A stretch of DNA of 57,732 nt, from positions 1-57,732 of the forward strand of contig NZ_AKJL01000085.1 of assembly GCF_000282355.1 (NCBI RefSeq). The letters run 5' to 3'. Source of the stretch: Pseudomonas sp. GM49. Lineage in GTDB: Bacteria > Pseudomonadota > Gammaproteobacteria > Pseudomonadales > Pseudomonadaceae. A program made the translations under genes and the position numbers. The first letter of the stretch is position 1; each line of letters starts with the position of its first letter. The notes beneath the pieces are model-generated. The model worked only from the letters and a program-made list of their open reading frames with translations. It had not been told where the DNA came from and searched no databases. Of this stretch, positions 17,891-25,128 are shown one piece after another.

Positions 17891-17916
17891 TGCCGACCAC
17901 AAAAGAGAGACCGAAC

Positions 17917-18162
17917 ATGGCTTACCAACCCCAGGAAATCTTCTTCCGTTCCAACGCACCGGTCACGGTCGATGAAGACAAATGCATCGCCCACAAAGGC
18001 TGCACCGTGTGCGTCGACGTTTGCCCGATGGACCTGCTGGCGATCAACCCGGCCACGCAAAAGGCCTACATGGCGTTCGACGAATGCTGGTACTGCATGC
18101 CCTGTGAAAAGGACTGCCCGACCGGGGCCGTGAAAGTGGAGATCCCTTATTTATTGCGCTGA
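17917..18162 (+). CDS. Two-[4Fe-4S] ferredoxin, AprB-like partner
   Basis: 81 residues with eight cysteines in two cluster motifs. The first, CIAHKGCTVCVDVCP, has C-x5-C-x2-C-x3-C-P spacing; the second, CWYCMPCEKDCP, has C-x2-C-x2-C-x3-C-P. The unusual first spacing distinguishes it from ordinary 2[4Fe-4S] ferredoxins. It starts 26 bases after the flavoprotein stop, ATG 17917 preceded by AAGAGAGA. It most likely carries electrons to or from the flavoprotein's FAD. A REP pair follows. Confidence 0.93.
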   Translation: MAYQPQEIFFRSNAPVTVDEDKCIAHKGCTVCVDVCPMDLLAINPATQKAYMAFDECWYCMPCEKDCPTGAVKVEIPYLLR

Positions 18163-18174
18163 CTGACAGGACGC

Positions 18175-18280
18175 CATCGCGGGCAAGCCCGCTCCCACAA
18201 TGTCTCTGTCGGCCACCGGTCTTGCTTACACCCACGAAACCTGTGGGAGCGGCGGTGCGACGATTCGACTTGCCCGCGAA
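18175..18280. repeat. REP pair (REPIN), degenerate second arm
   Basis: Arm one is CGCGGGCAAGCCCGCTCCCA near 18178; the second, from CTGTGGGAGCGGCGG at 18241 to CTTGCCCGCGAA, has an altered loop. It separates the ferredoxin from the ABC importer genes. Confidence 0.85.
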
Positions 18281-18411
18281 GAGGCCAGCCAAGACAACAA
18301 AACGCCATCCGGCAACCACCGGACGCCTGATTCAAAACACCCCTCGTTTCCCACCGCGCCCTGATCGTGGCGGAGACGAACATCCAATAAATGATTCGAG
18401 GGGAAACACTC

Positions 18412-19818
18412 ATGATGTTGCGTGCAGCTTTGGCCGGTCTGGTACTGGCTTCATTCACCCTGTCGGCCTCGGCCGAAACCATCCGCATTGCCATTGGCAC
18501 CCAGGACACCACCATCAACTGCGCCGCTGGCGGGTTGTTGATTCGCGAACTTGGGCTGCTGGACAAATACCTGCCCCACGACGGCCCTTACAAAGACGCC
18601 CAATACGACGTGCAGTGGAAAAACTTCACAAGCGGTGCGCCCCTGACCAATGAGATGGTGGCGGGCAAACTCGACTTCGGCGCCATGGCCGATTTCCCCG
18701 GTGCCTTCAACGGTGTCGCGTTCGAAACGGCAGGCAAGCACAGTCTGTTTATCAGCGTGCTGTCGGGCAGCATCAAGGGCAGCGGCAACGGCATCGTGGT
18801 GCCAAGCGCATCGGGCGTACAGTCACTGGCCGAACTCAAGGGCAAGACCATTTCCGTGCCGTTCGCTTCCACCGCCCATGGCCTGTTGCTTCGCGCCGTC
18901 GCGGCCCAGGGCTGGGACCCGCTCAAGGACGTGAACATCATCGCCCAGCCGCCGGAAGTCGCCGGTTCCGCGCTGCAGGCTGGCAAGATCGATGCTCACG
19001 CCGACTTCGTGCCTTTCGCCGAACTGTTCCCGAGCCGTGGTTTCGCGCGCAAGATTTATGACGGCTCCCAGGCCAATGCGCCGACCTTTCACGGTGCGCT
19101 GGTCGATCAGGCCTATGCGAAGCAGTACCCGGAAATCGTCGTCGCTTACCTGCGGGCGAGTATCGAAGCCAACCAACTGCTGGCGGCTGAACCTGAGAAA
19201 TACAGCGAGCTGATCGCCAGGGTCACCGGGGTCGATGCCGAGGTCAATTACCTGTTCCATGGCCCCCTCGGCGTGCAGACCCGCGACCTGAGCTGGAAGC
19301 CGGAATACCGTCAGGCCGTGGGCACCGCCATCGATACCCTCAAGTTGTTGAAGAAGGCCGATCGTGGTCTCGATCTCAACACCTTCATCGACGACCAGTA
19401 CATCCGCGCCGCCTTCAAGGCCTCGAACCTGGACTACAGCGCGCAGCTTGCGAACTACCAGCAGACGCCGCTCAAGGCCGTCGATGCCTCCAGCGGCAAA
19501 GCCATCACCGACTTCAGTCACGTGGCGGAAATCTGGGTGCGCGGCGAGCCGAAAGTTCGTCAGTACGCCTCGGCGCAAGCGGCCTTTGCCGCGTTGGCCA
19601 GCCTCAAGCAGGAAGGCAAGAACATCCGCGCGGTGTACGCCCAGGCCAGCGACAGCGGGATCAAGTTGCTGGCGGACCAGGCGTGGTTTGCCACCGATGG
19701 GAAAGGGCAGCTGAGTGCGTTCCTGCTCAAAGGTCAGGCCCAACAGTTCGCCACGGCGCAGGGCGGCAAAGTGTTCGACTTCGCCGATGCCACCACACAG
19801 GCCGTGGCCGCCCGCTAA
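18412..19818 (+). CDS. ABC importer substrate-binding protein, nitrate/sulfonate/taurine type
   Basis: About 468 residues with a Sec signal peptide (MMLRAALAGLVLASFTLSAS, cleavage before ETIRIAIGTQ). The body matches the SsuA/TauA/NrtA class: GGLLIRELGLLDKYLP, then MVAGKLDFGAMADFPG and LKGKTISVPFASTAHG. It is longer than the typical 320 residues; the C-terminal 120 residues (from about TDFSHVAEIWVRGEP) are an extension of unclear role. ATG 18412 follows GAGGGGAAAC. Periplasmic capture of the ligand for the importer encoded just downstream. Confidence 0.92.
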   Translation: MMLRAALAGLVLASFTLSASAETIRIAIGTQDTTINCAAGGLLIRELGLLDKYLPHDGPYKDAQYDVQWKNFTSGAPLTNEMVAGKLDFGAMADFPGAFNGVAFETAGKHSLFISVLSGSIKGSGNGIVVPSASGVQSLAELKGKTISVPFASTAHGLLLRAVAAQGWDPLKDVNIIAQPPEVAGSALQAGKIDAHADFVPFAELFPSRGFARKIYDGSQANAPTFHGALVDQAYAKQYPEIVVAYLRASIEANQLLAAEPEKYSELIARVTGVDAEVNYLFHGPLGVQTRDLSWKPEYRQAVGTAIDTLKLLKKADRGLDLNTFIDDQYIRAAFKASNLDYSAQLANYQQTPLKAVDASSGKAITDFSHVAEIWVRGEPKVRQYASAQAAFAALASLKQEGKNIRAVYAQASDSGIKLLADQAWFATDGKGQLSAFLLKGQAQQFATAQGGKVFDFADATTQAVAAR

Positions 19819-19837
19819 CCGACAAAACACCACAGCC

Positions 19838-19943
19838 CCCTGTAGGAGCGAGCTTGCTCGCGAAAAACGTCCGGACAACGCGATCCGTCAGACAGAGCGC
19901 GTAATCGTTGGCGTTCTTCGCGAGCAAGCTCGCTCCTACAGGA
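19838..19943. repeat. REP pair (REPIN) inside the operon
   Basis: CCCTGTAGGAGCGAGCTTGC at about 19838 and GAGCAAGCTCGCTCCTACAG ending at 19941 are mirrored arms. The pair lies between the binding-protein gene and the permease gene. Confidence 0.9.
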
Positions 19944-19964
19944 GGTGGGTTGAGAGGAAAAATT

Positions 19965-20747
19965 GTGTACCGATCATATTCACGCTGGATTCCCAGAGCC
20001 GCTTCACTGCTGCTCTGCCTCGTATTCTGGCAACTCGCCGCCAGCCACCACTGGAACCTTGGCCTGGTCACCTTCGCCAACATCCCGACACCCTTGGCGG
20101 TCATTGAAGCCGCCCTCGGCCTCGGCGACTCCGGCAAACTCGCGCAGCACCTGGGCAGCAGCCTCGGCCGGGTGTTCGCCGGTTACCTCGCGGCGCTGAT
20201 CATTGGCGTGGCCCTGGGCCTGGCCATCGGCCGCTCGAAATGGGCCGAAGATCTATTGCTGCCACCCCTGGAAGTGCTGCGCCCGATCCCGGCGGTGGCG
20301 TGGATTCCCCTGGCGATCCTGATGTTTCCTTCGTCGGAACTGTCGATGGTGTTCATCACCTTCACCGGCGCCCTGTTCCCGATCCTGCTCAACACCGTGC
20401 ACGGCGTCGAAGGCGTCGACCCACGGCTGGTCGCCTCGGCGAAAAGCCTCGGGGCAGGGCGCCGGGCCATCCTGCTGGAGGTCGTACTTCCGGGCGCGGC
20501 GCCGAGCATCATCACCGGCCTGGCCATCGGCATGGGCACCTCGTGGTTCTGCCTGGTGACGGCGGAAATGATCTCCGGCCAATTCGGCATCGGCTATTAC
20601 ACCTGGGAGTCCTACACCATCCAGAACTACGCCGACATCGTGGTCGGCATGTTGCTGATCGGCGTGCTCGGGATGGGCAGCAGCCTGTTGATCAAACGCC
20701 TGGGCGGGCTCTTCACGCCTTGGCATCGACCGCGAGGAAAAGCCTGA
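19965..20747 (+). CDS. ABC importer permease (SsuC/TauC type)
   Basis: 260 residues with about six hydrophobic segments. The EAA loop that contacts the ATPase is present as DPRLVASAKSLGAGRRAILL near residue 157. GTG 19965 is chosen because a GAGAGGA ribosome site lies seven bases upstream; the in-frame ATG at 19908 would translate through the REP arm and is not credible. The stop and the next start share one base (TGATG). Confidence 0.92.
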   Translation: MYRSYSRWIPRAASLLLCLVFWQLAASHHWNLGLVTFANIPTPLAVIEAALGLGDSGKLAQHLGSSLGRVFAGYLAALIIGVALGLAIGRSKWAEDLLLPPLEVLRPIPAVAWIPLAILMFPSSELSMVFITFTGALFPILLNTVHGVEGVDPRLVASAKSLGAGRRAILLEVVLPGAAPSIITGLAIGMGTSWFCLVTAEMISGQFGIGYYTWESYTIQNYADIVVGMLLIGVLGMGSSLLIKRLGGLFTPWHRPRGKA

Positions 20748-21595
20748 TGAGCGTTTTTCAACACGTGGAAGGGCGTATCGATATACGCGGGCTGTCGATC
20801 AGCCTGGGCGAGGGCCACGGGGCGTTCGAAGCGGTGCAGGGCCTCGATTGCCAGATTGAACCTGGCCAGTTCGTGTGCATTCTCGGGCCGTCCGGTTGCG
20901 GCAAGTCCACCTTGCTTGGCGCCCTGGCCGGCCACCTGCAACCGCGCACCGGCACCTTGAACGTGGATGGCGCGCCGGTGTCAGGGCCATCGCCACAACG
21001 CGGCATGGTGTTCCAGCAGCACACCCTGTTTCCCTGGCGCACGGTGCGTGACAACGTAGCGTTCGGGTTGAAAATGCGCGGCGTCGGCAAGGTCGACCGG
21101 CACAAGGCGGCGGATGAAATCCTCGCGCTGGTGGGCCTTGAAGGCTTTGCCGGGCGCTGGCCCGACCAGCTCTCCGGCGGCATGCAGCAACGGGTGGAAA
21201 TTGCCCGGGTGCTGGTCAATCGTCCGCGCCTGTTGCTGATGGACGAACCCTTCGGCGCCCTCGATGCCCTGACCCGGTTGAACATGCAGGAACTGCTGCT
21301 GGACATCTGGACGCGCATCCGCACCACCGTGGTGTTTGTCACCCATGACATCGACGAAGCGCTGTTCCTCGCCGATCGCTTGCTGGTCATGAGTTCGCGT
21401 CCCGGCCGAATCATCGAAGACCTGCGTCTGGACTTCCCCAGGCCGCGCAGCACCGAACTGGTGACCCGCCCGGAATTCTCGCACCTCAAGCGTCATTGCC
21501 TCGAACTCCTGCGGCACGAAGACGGTCGGCAGCTGCCGCGCCTGAACCCGCTCGGACTTCCCCCTGAAAACAAACTGCCGCGATTTGCCCTATGA
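20747..21595 (+). CDS. ABC importer ATP-binding protein (SsuB/TauB type)
   Basis: 282 residues with all ATPase motifs: Walker A GPSGCGKST, Q-loop MVFQQHTLFPW, signature LSGGMQQRVEIAR, Walker B LLMDEPFGALD and switch THDIDEA. The short Q-loop/DEPFGALD version is typical of nitrate/sulfonate/taurine importers. ATG 20747 overlaps the permease stop by one base, and its own stop overlaps the HEAT-repeat gene by four. Confidence 0.96.
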   Translation: MSVFQHVEGRIDIRGLSISLGEGHGAFEAVQGLDCQIEPGQFVCILGPSGCGKSTLLGALAGHLQPRTGTLNVDGAPVSGPSPQRGMVFQQHTLFPWRTVRDNVAFGLKMRGVGKVDRHKAADEILALVGLEGFAGRWPDQLSGGMQQRVEIARVLVNRPRLLLMDEPFGALDALTRLNMQELLLDIWTRIRTTVVFVTHDIDEALFLADRLLVMSSRPGRIIEDLRLDFPRPRSTELVTRPEFSHLKRHCLELLRHEDGRQLPRLNPLGLPPENKLPRFAL

Positions 21596-22554
21596 CCTCT
21601 CTATTCGATGTTACCGATAACGACGACATTCTTGCCCTGAAACCGCGCCTGACCGATGACGACCCCGGCGTGCGCCGGATCGCACTGATCGAGCTGGCCG
21701 ATCTCGAAGAGCCGGACGGCCTGCAGTGGTTGATCGATCGATTGGCCGAAGACCCGAGTGCAGACGTTCGCGCCGAAGCCGCGCGGTTACTGGAAGCCTG
21801 GGAGGACGCGCCCGTGGTCGAAGCGTTGTGCCAGGCCCTGACGGATCCATCCCCGGCGGTGCAGGCGGCCGCTGCGCAAAGCCTCAGCCTGCTCAAGAGC
21901 GAAGCGGCGGGCCGGGTCATTCTGCCGTGGACCGGACATGTCGACATCGGCGTACGCATTGCCGCGTTCCGAGCGTTGCGCGAGTTGCGTTGCCCCGATG
22001 CCGCCGACGCGGCTACCCGGGCACTGGACGATGAAAGCGCCAGTGTGCGCCGCGAGGCGGTGGGCGTGCTCGGCTGGCTCAAGCAACTCGATGCCTTGCC
22101 GGCACTGGCGCGGCTGGCCAGCGCCGACCCGGACACCGACGTGCGGCGTGCCGCCACCGGGGCGCTGGGCCTGGCGTCTGACGCACAGGTGCTGCCGGCC
22201 CTGCGCCAGGCCTTGCGGGACGATGCCTGGCAAGTCCGCGAAGAAGCCGCCACCACCCTGGGCAAGGTCGGCCACCCCGACGCCGGCCCGGCCCTGATCG
22301 ACGCCTTGGGCGACGATTACTGGCAGGTGTGTCTGCGCGCCACCCGCAGCCTCGGCCGCTTGCGTTTTGTGCCTGCGCTCGATGCGCTGATCGACACCCT
22401 CGGCCACCGCATCAGCAACCTGCGCAAGGAAGCCGCGTTGGCCCTTGGCGAACTGAGCGACCCAAGGGCCATCGCGGCATTGCAGGCCGCGCAACACGAC
22501 GGCGACCCTGAAGTGCGCAAGGCCGTGCGCATTGCCTTGAGTCAACTGCAATGA
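21592..22554 (+). CDS. HEAT/PBS-lyase-like repeat protein
   Basis: 320 residues made almost wholly of about ten 31-32 residue helical repeats, each with a core such as DPSADVRAEAARLLEAW, DESASVRREAVGVLGWL, DDAWQVREEAATTLGKV or DPEVRKAVRIALSQL. Such alpha-solenoids are scaffolds or, in the phycobilin-lyase relatives, chaperones that hold a partner or cofactor. No catalytic motif or signal peptide seen. Coupled by overlaps to the ABC ATPase before it and the DUF971 gene after it, so it is part of the uptake/redox operon; it may assist assembly of the flavoprotein-ferredoxin pair (speculative). Confidence 0.93.
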   Translation: MTSLFDVTDNDDILALKPRLTDDDPGVRRIALIELADLEEPDGLQWLIDRLAEDPSADVRAEAARLLEAWEDAPVVEALCQALTDPSPAVQAAAAQSLSLLKSEAAGRVILPWTGHVDIGVRIAAFRALRELRCPDAADAATRALDDESASVRREAVGVLGWLKQLDALPALARLASADPDTDVRRAATGALGLASDAQVLPALRQALRDDAWQVREEAATTLGKVGHPDAGPALIDALGDDYWQVCLRATRSLGRLRFVPALDALIDTLGHRISNLRKEAALALGELSDPRAIAALQAAQHDGDPEVRKAVRIALSQLQ

Positions 22555-22829
22555 ACCCGCTGGCGGTGGGTAATTCGCAGGGTCGGCAGCAGCTGCGATT
22601 GAACTGGCCCGATGGCCGCGAACAGTGGCTGGACCACGCCGAGCTGCGTCGTCAGTGCCCGTGTTCGCAGTGCCGTGCGTTTCGTTTGCGGGGGATGGCG
22701 CCGTTGGTGGATGCCCGGGTGCGGGTGATCGAACTGAATTCGCAGGGCTATGGCCTGCAACTGGTCTTCAGCGATGGGCATGAGCGGGGGATTTATCCGT
22801 GGGCGTACCTGGCTGGACTTACCGACTGA
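22551..22829 (+). CDS. DUF971 (GBBH-like, N-terminal) protein
   Basis: 92 residues with the DUF971 pattern: RLNWPDGREQWLDHAELRRQ, a CPCSQCRAFRLRG Cys cluster and the end SDGHERGIYPWAYLAGL. The domain occurs alone and as the N-terminal part of gamma-butyrobetaine-hydroxylase-like enzymes, and the Cys/His residues may bind metal. Last gene of the operon, overlapping the HEAT gene by four bases. Its final third is found twice more in this window (24797 and 26824). Confidence 0.93.
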   Translation: MNPLAVGNSQGRQQLRLNWPDGREQWLDHAELRRQCPCSQCRAFRLRGMAPLVDARVRVIELNSQGYGLQLVFSDGHERGIYPWAYLAGLTD

Positions 22830-22850
22830 ATCAAATTCCACTCCTCATCG

Positions 22851-22876
22851 GGAGTTGTCGCTGTCTGCGGCAGCTC
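22851..22876. terminator. Hairpin between convergent operons
   Basis: GGAGTTGTCGC pairs with GCGGCAGCTCC around a four-base loop (two G-U pairs). It lies between the DUF971 stop and the end of the convergent ABC ATPase gene; no T-run follows on either strand, so the role is tentative. Confidence 0.45.
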
Positions 22877-22897
22877 CCCGTGTGCGCTTCCAGTGGT

Positions 22898-23617
22898 TTA
22901 TGTTGCGAATACAGGTTCAGTAACGGCTCGGATAAACGCATCGTCCACAGTCTTTACCCCATACTTTTGCATGAACTCACTACCGTTGTTAAAGCGATTG
23001 AAGCGTTGCTGACTAATCATATAAAAATAATCACAATGGTTAATTATTTCATCAACATTGTGCGAGGAAACCAGAATGGCGGTGCCCTCCCTGGCAGCGG
23101 CGTGAAGACATTGCCAAATATAGTGACGAAATTCTGGATCTACACCGGCAGTAGGTTCGTCGAGAATCACAAAGTCTGCAGAAATTGAAAGAAGAGAAAG
23201 AGTAAAGAACCAACGTGTCTCTCCGTAGCTACATAGTGATGATTTTTTGTTCCATATGTCTTGGTATCGGCCAACTATTGCAGGGCTCCACGCACTTAGT
23301 TTTTTCAAGGTTTTATCTTGTGTCATGGGTTCGTTTGATGACAGCGCAGACACCATTTTAAAGATGTCACGCATACGCAGCGGTGGGGGAGTGGAGATGA
23401 TTTGAGAAAGGTATAAAAAGTGACTGAATTCGTTTTTTATGAAGCCGGACTTTGCTTTTTTAAGGTCACAGACGATATCGAAAAAAGTTGTTTTTCCAGA
23501 TCCATTGGGTCCCAGAATGCCGACAATGTCACCTTGAGCAACCTCAAGAGATGCCTGGGTCAAGAGGGGGGTGTCTGTATAGGAGAAGTCAATGTTTTGT
23601 GCCGTGAATTTTTTCAT
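22898..23617 (-). CDS. ABC exporter ATP-binding protein, foreign AT-rich gene
   Basis: 239 residues. Walker A GILGPNGSGKTT, Walker B VILDEPTAGVD and switch SSHNVDE are intact. The signature expected as LSGGQ is CSYGETRW, a clear departure seen in only some ABC-2 ATPases. ATG 23617 overlaps the permease stop as TGATG with GGAG nine bases upstream, better than the in-frame ATG at 23632. Codon use is AT-rich, unlike the flanking genes. With the permease it forms an ABC-2 exporter of unknown substrate. Confidence 0.9.
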   Translation of the reverse strand: MKKFTAQNIDFSYTDTPLLTQASLEVAQGDIVGILGPNGSGKTTFFDIVCDLKKAKSGFIKNEFSHFLYLSQIISTPPPLRMRDIFKMVSALSSNEPMTQDKTLKKLSAWSPAIVGRYQDIWNKKSSLCSYGETRWFFTLSLLSISADFVILDEPTAGVDPEFRHYIWQCLHAAAREGTAILVSSHNVDEIINHCDYFYMISQQRFNRFNNGSEFMQKYGVKTVDDAFIRAVTEPVFAT

Positions 23618-24360
23618 CAGTACCGACTCCATACGGGATTTATTCTTAGGTGTTTGAGAGTTATGTGCAGTACAAAAGTAAATAAAAGAACTATTGCAGC
23701 TGTGATGAGTTTGTTGGATTCAAGGCCTTGTTCCATTATTTGGCTTGCAAGTGTCAGTGGGTTTGCGAGGTTCAAAGCGTCGGTGATGGGGTTTGATCTG
23801 CTGGCACTCATTACTCCGAGGATCAACATGCAGAACGAAAAAATGGAAAGCAAGGTGTTCGAGTTCTGAAAATTGATCGGTAGCAATGAGAATGCAGTCC
23901 CAAAAGTGCAAAACATGATAAAGCAGATGTAAAAGCGTAGTGCGATATTCAGTAGTTCATTGAGGGCATAATTTCCAAATGGGAGTTTGGTCGTTAAGTA
24001 AAAGGTTGCGCAATAAGATATCGATATTAACGAGTAGGCAATGAAGTGCGACAACAGAAAAATCAGTTTTGATTCCTTGGAGTAAATAAATGATCGGGTG
24101 AATCCGCTTTCCCTTCTTCCGATTATGTAAAAAGCGAATCCGAATAGTGCGACACTTGAAGAAATGTAGGCATAAAACCATGCTGAAATCGTAATGTAAT
24201 TGCTGGAGAAATAGTTGGGGTCTTGCCTGGTTGTTGCAAAAAAATAAAACATCGCACAAGGTGATATCATGATCCAGAAAAAGGCGATGGGTTCTTTCAA
24301 TTGTTCTTTGATGAATATGGATGTTAGGGAGAACACTCTGGGTAAAATATTTTTAGTCAT
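23617..24360 (-). CDS. ABC-2 type exporter permease, foreign AT-rich gene
   Basis: 247 residues with six predicted hydrophobic segments, for example FFWIMISPCAMFYFFA near the N-terminus and LSIFSFCMLILGVMSAS near residue 170, and a final IVLLFTFVLHITLKHL. This is the plan of ABC-2 export permeases. It is transcribed first, coupled to the ATPase by TGATG. Base composition is much lower in G+C than the neighbouring operons, pointing to horizontal acquisition. Partner cargo gene not seen. Confidence 0.86.
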   Translation of the reverse strand: MTKNILPRVFSLTSIFIKEQLKEPIAFFWIMISPCAMFYFFATTRQDPNYFSSNYITISAWFYAYISSSVALFGFAFYIIGRRESGFTRSFIYSKESKLIFLLSHFIAYSLISISYCATFYLTTKLPFGNYALNELLNIALRFYICFIMFCTFGTAFSLLPINFQNSNTLLSIFSFCMLILGVMSASRSNPITDALNLANPLTLASQIMEQGLESNKLITAAIVLLFTFVLHITLKHLRINPVWSRY

Positions 24361-24796
24361 TGAGTGGTGTTTTCCAAGGTTGTTGTTTTTTATTTTGCTT
24401 TCGTTTGTGGTTTGCCATCTGGCATTAAGTGATGTTGCAATGGTTGGTTGATTTTAGTGTTAAATGCAAGTGAGGGGATTTTATGTTGTAGGGGTTTTCC
24501 TATGGTCTTTTAAGATGTCTCCTACATGAAGTTGGGACCCTTGGTTTTTTGGTTTTGTTCTAGTGTGGTTGGTTTCTAGTGTAGATCTGTGGAATTCCTT
24601 TTTGAAACTGTGTTTTAGTTTTCGGCAGGCAGAAATGATCTTTCTATGTTGAGTAGAATGTTTCTGTAGGAGTAAATGTGCGGTTTCTACTTTTTTTATG
24701 GATTTTTATTTTTTTGAGATGCTGATTTTTTTAGAAAGGCGACGAACGGTATGCCTCATTTTTTGATCGTCCGTTTTGTTCGAGTAAGGAGCGCAG
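24361..24796. other. AT-rich non-coding stretch upstream of the ABC exporter
   Basis: About 435 bases with no frame I would call a gene. One counted line (24361-24420) has 22 G/C of 60, against 41 of 60 at 22441-22500. It must hold the minus-strand promoter for the exporter. A short plus-strand frame at 24676 (MCGFYFFYGFLFF, then stop) has a good ribosome site but is only 13 codons. Confidence 0.6.
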
Positions 24797-24922
24797 GACG
24801 CTGCGTCTTCGGGTTATCGAGCGGCACGCTCAGGGGTATGACCTGCAACAGGTGTTTAGCGACGGGCATGAACGGGGATTTATCCGTGGGCATGGGCGTA
24901 CCTGGCACAACTCACCCCCGAA
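24797..24922 (+). pseudogene. Second copy of the DUF971 3' end, frame-shifted
   Basis: The translation LRVIERHAQGYDLQQVFSDG followed by HERG matches residues 55-83 of the intact DUF971 protein; a small insertion at CCGTGGGCATGGGCG breaks the frame just before the WAYLAQLTP end, which continues in another frame. No upstream part of the gene is present. Confidence 0.8.
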
Positions 24923-24934
24923 GCCGCCTCAATC

Positions 24935-25005
24935 TGATGTGTGCGAGCCTGCTTGCGAAAGCGCTGGGTCAGCTAATGAAGTATTGACTGACATACCGCT
25001 TTCGT
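24935..25005. repeat. Degenerate REP pair after the second DUF971 fragment
   Basis: GTGTGCGAGCCTGCTTGCGA aligns with a decayed REP arm, and the centre GTCAGCTAATGAAGTATTGA is the near reverse complement of the centre of the REP pair at 26958-27049. Each DUF971 fragment is thus followed by a related REP element. Confidence 0.6.
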
Positions 25006-25128
25006 GGACAGCGGCTCAAGGTCTCGATCCTCGGTCGAGGAGAACTCGAAATCCGGAGAGGGGGATTGAAGCTCGCTATGCACTTAAACCAGGACGCAAG
25101 CATAGGTCTCAAGGAGGATTACTTATGA
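25000..25128 (+). pseudogene. C-terminal fragment coupled to the MFS gene
   Basis: In this frame the DNA reads FRGQRLKVSILGRGELEIRR, then GGLKLAMHLNQDASIGLKED and YL before a TGA that overlaps the MFS start as ATGA. A four-base overlap with a strong gene suggests the last 40 codons of a real upstream gene whose 5' part is lost. I do not recognise the family. Confidence 0.4.

Noticed and set aside
19908..19964. N-terminal extension of the ABC permease (MAFFASKLAPTGGG)
   Set aside because: This is the translation of a REP arm; the GTG at 19965 has the ribosome site.
24361..24796. Search for a precursor peptide beside the AT-rich ABC exporter
   Set aside because: Only very short frames without consistent ribosome sites or leader-like sequence were found on either strand.
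24852..25124. N-terminal extension of the MFS gene
   Set aside because: Reads through a DUF971 fragment and a decayed REP; the AAGGAGG-preceded ATG at 25125 is far better.
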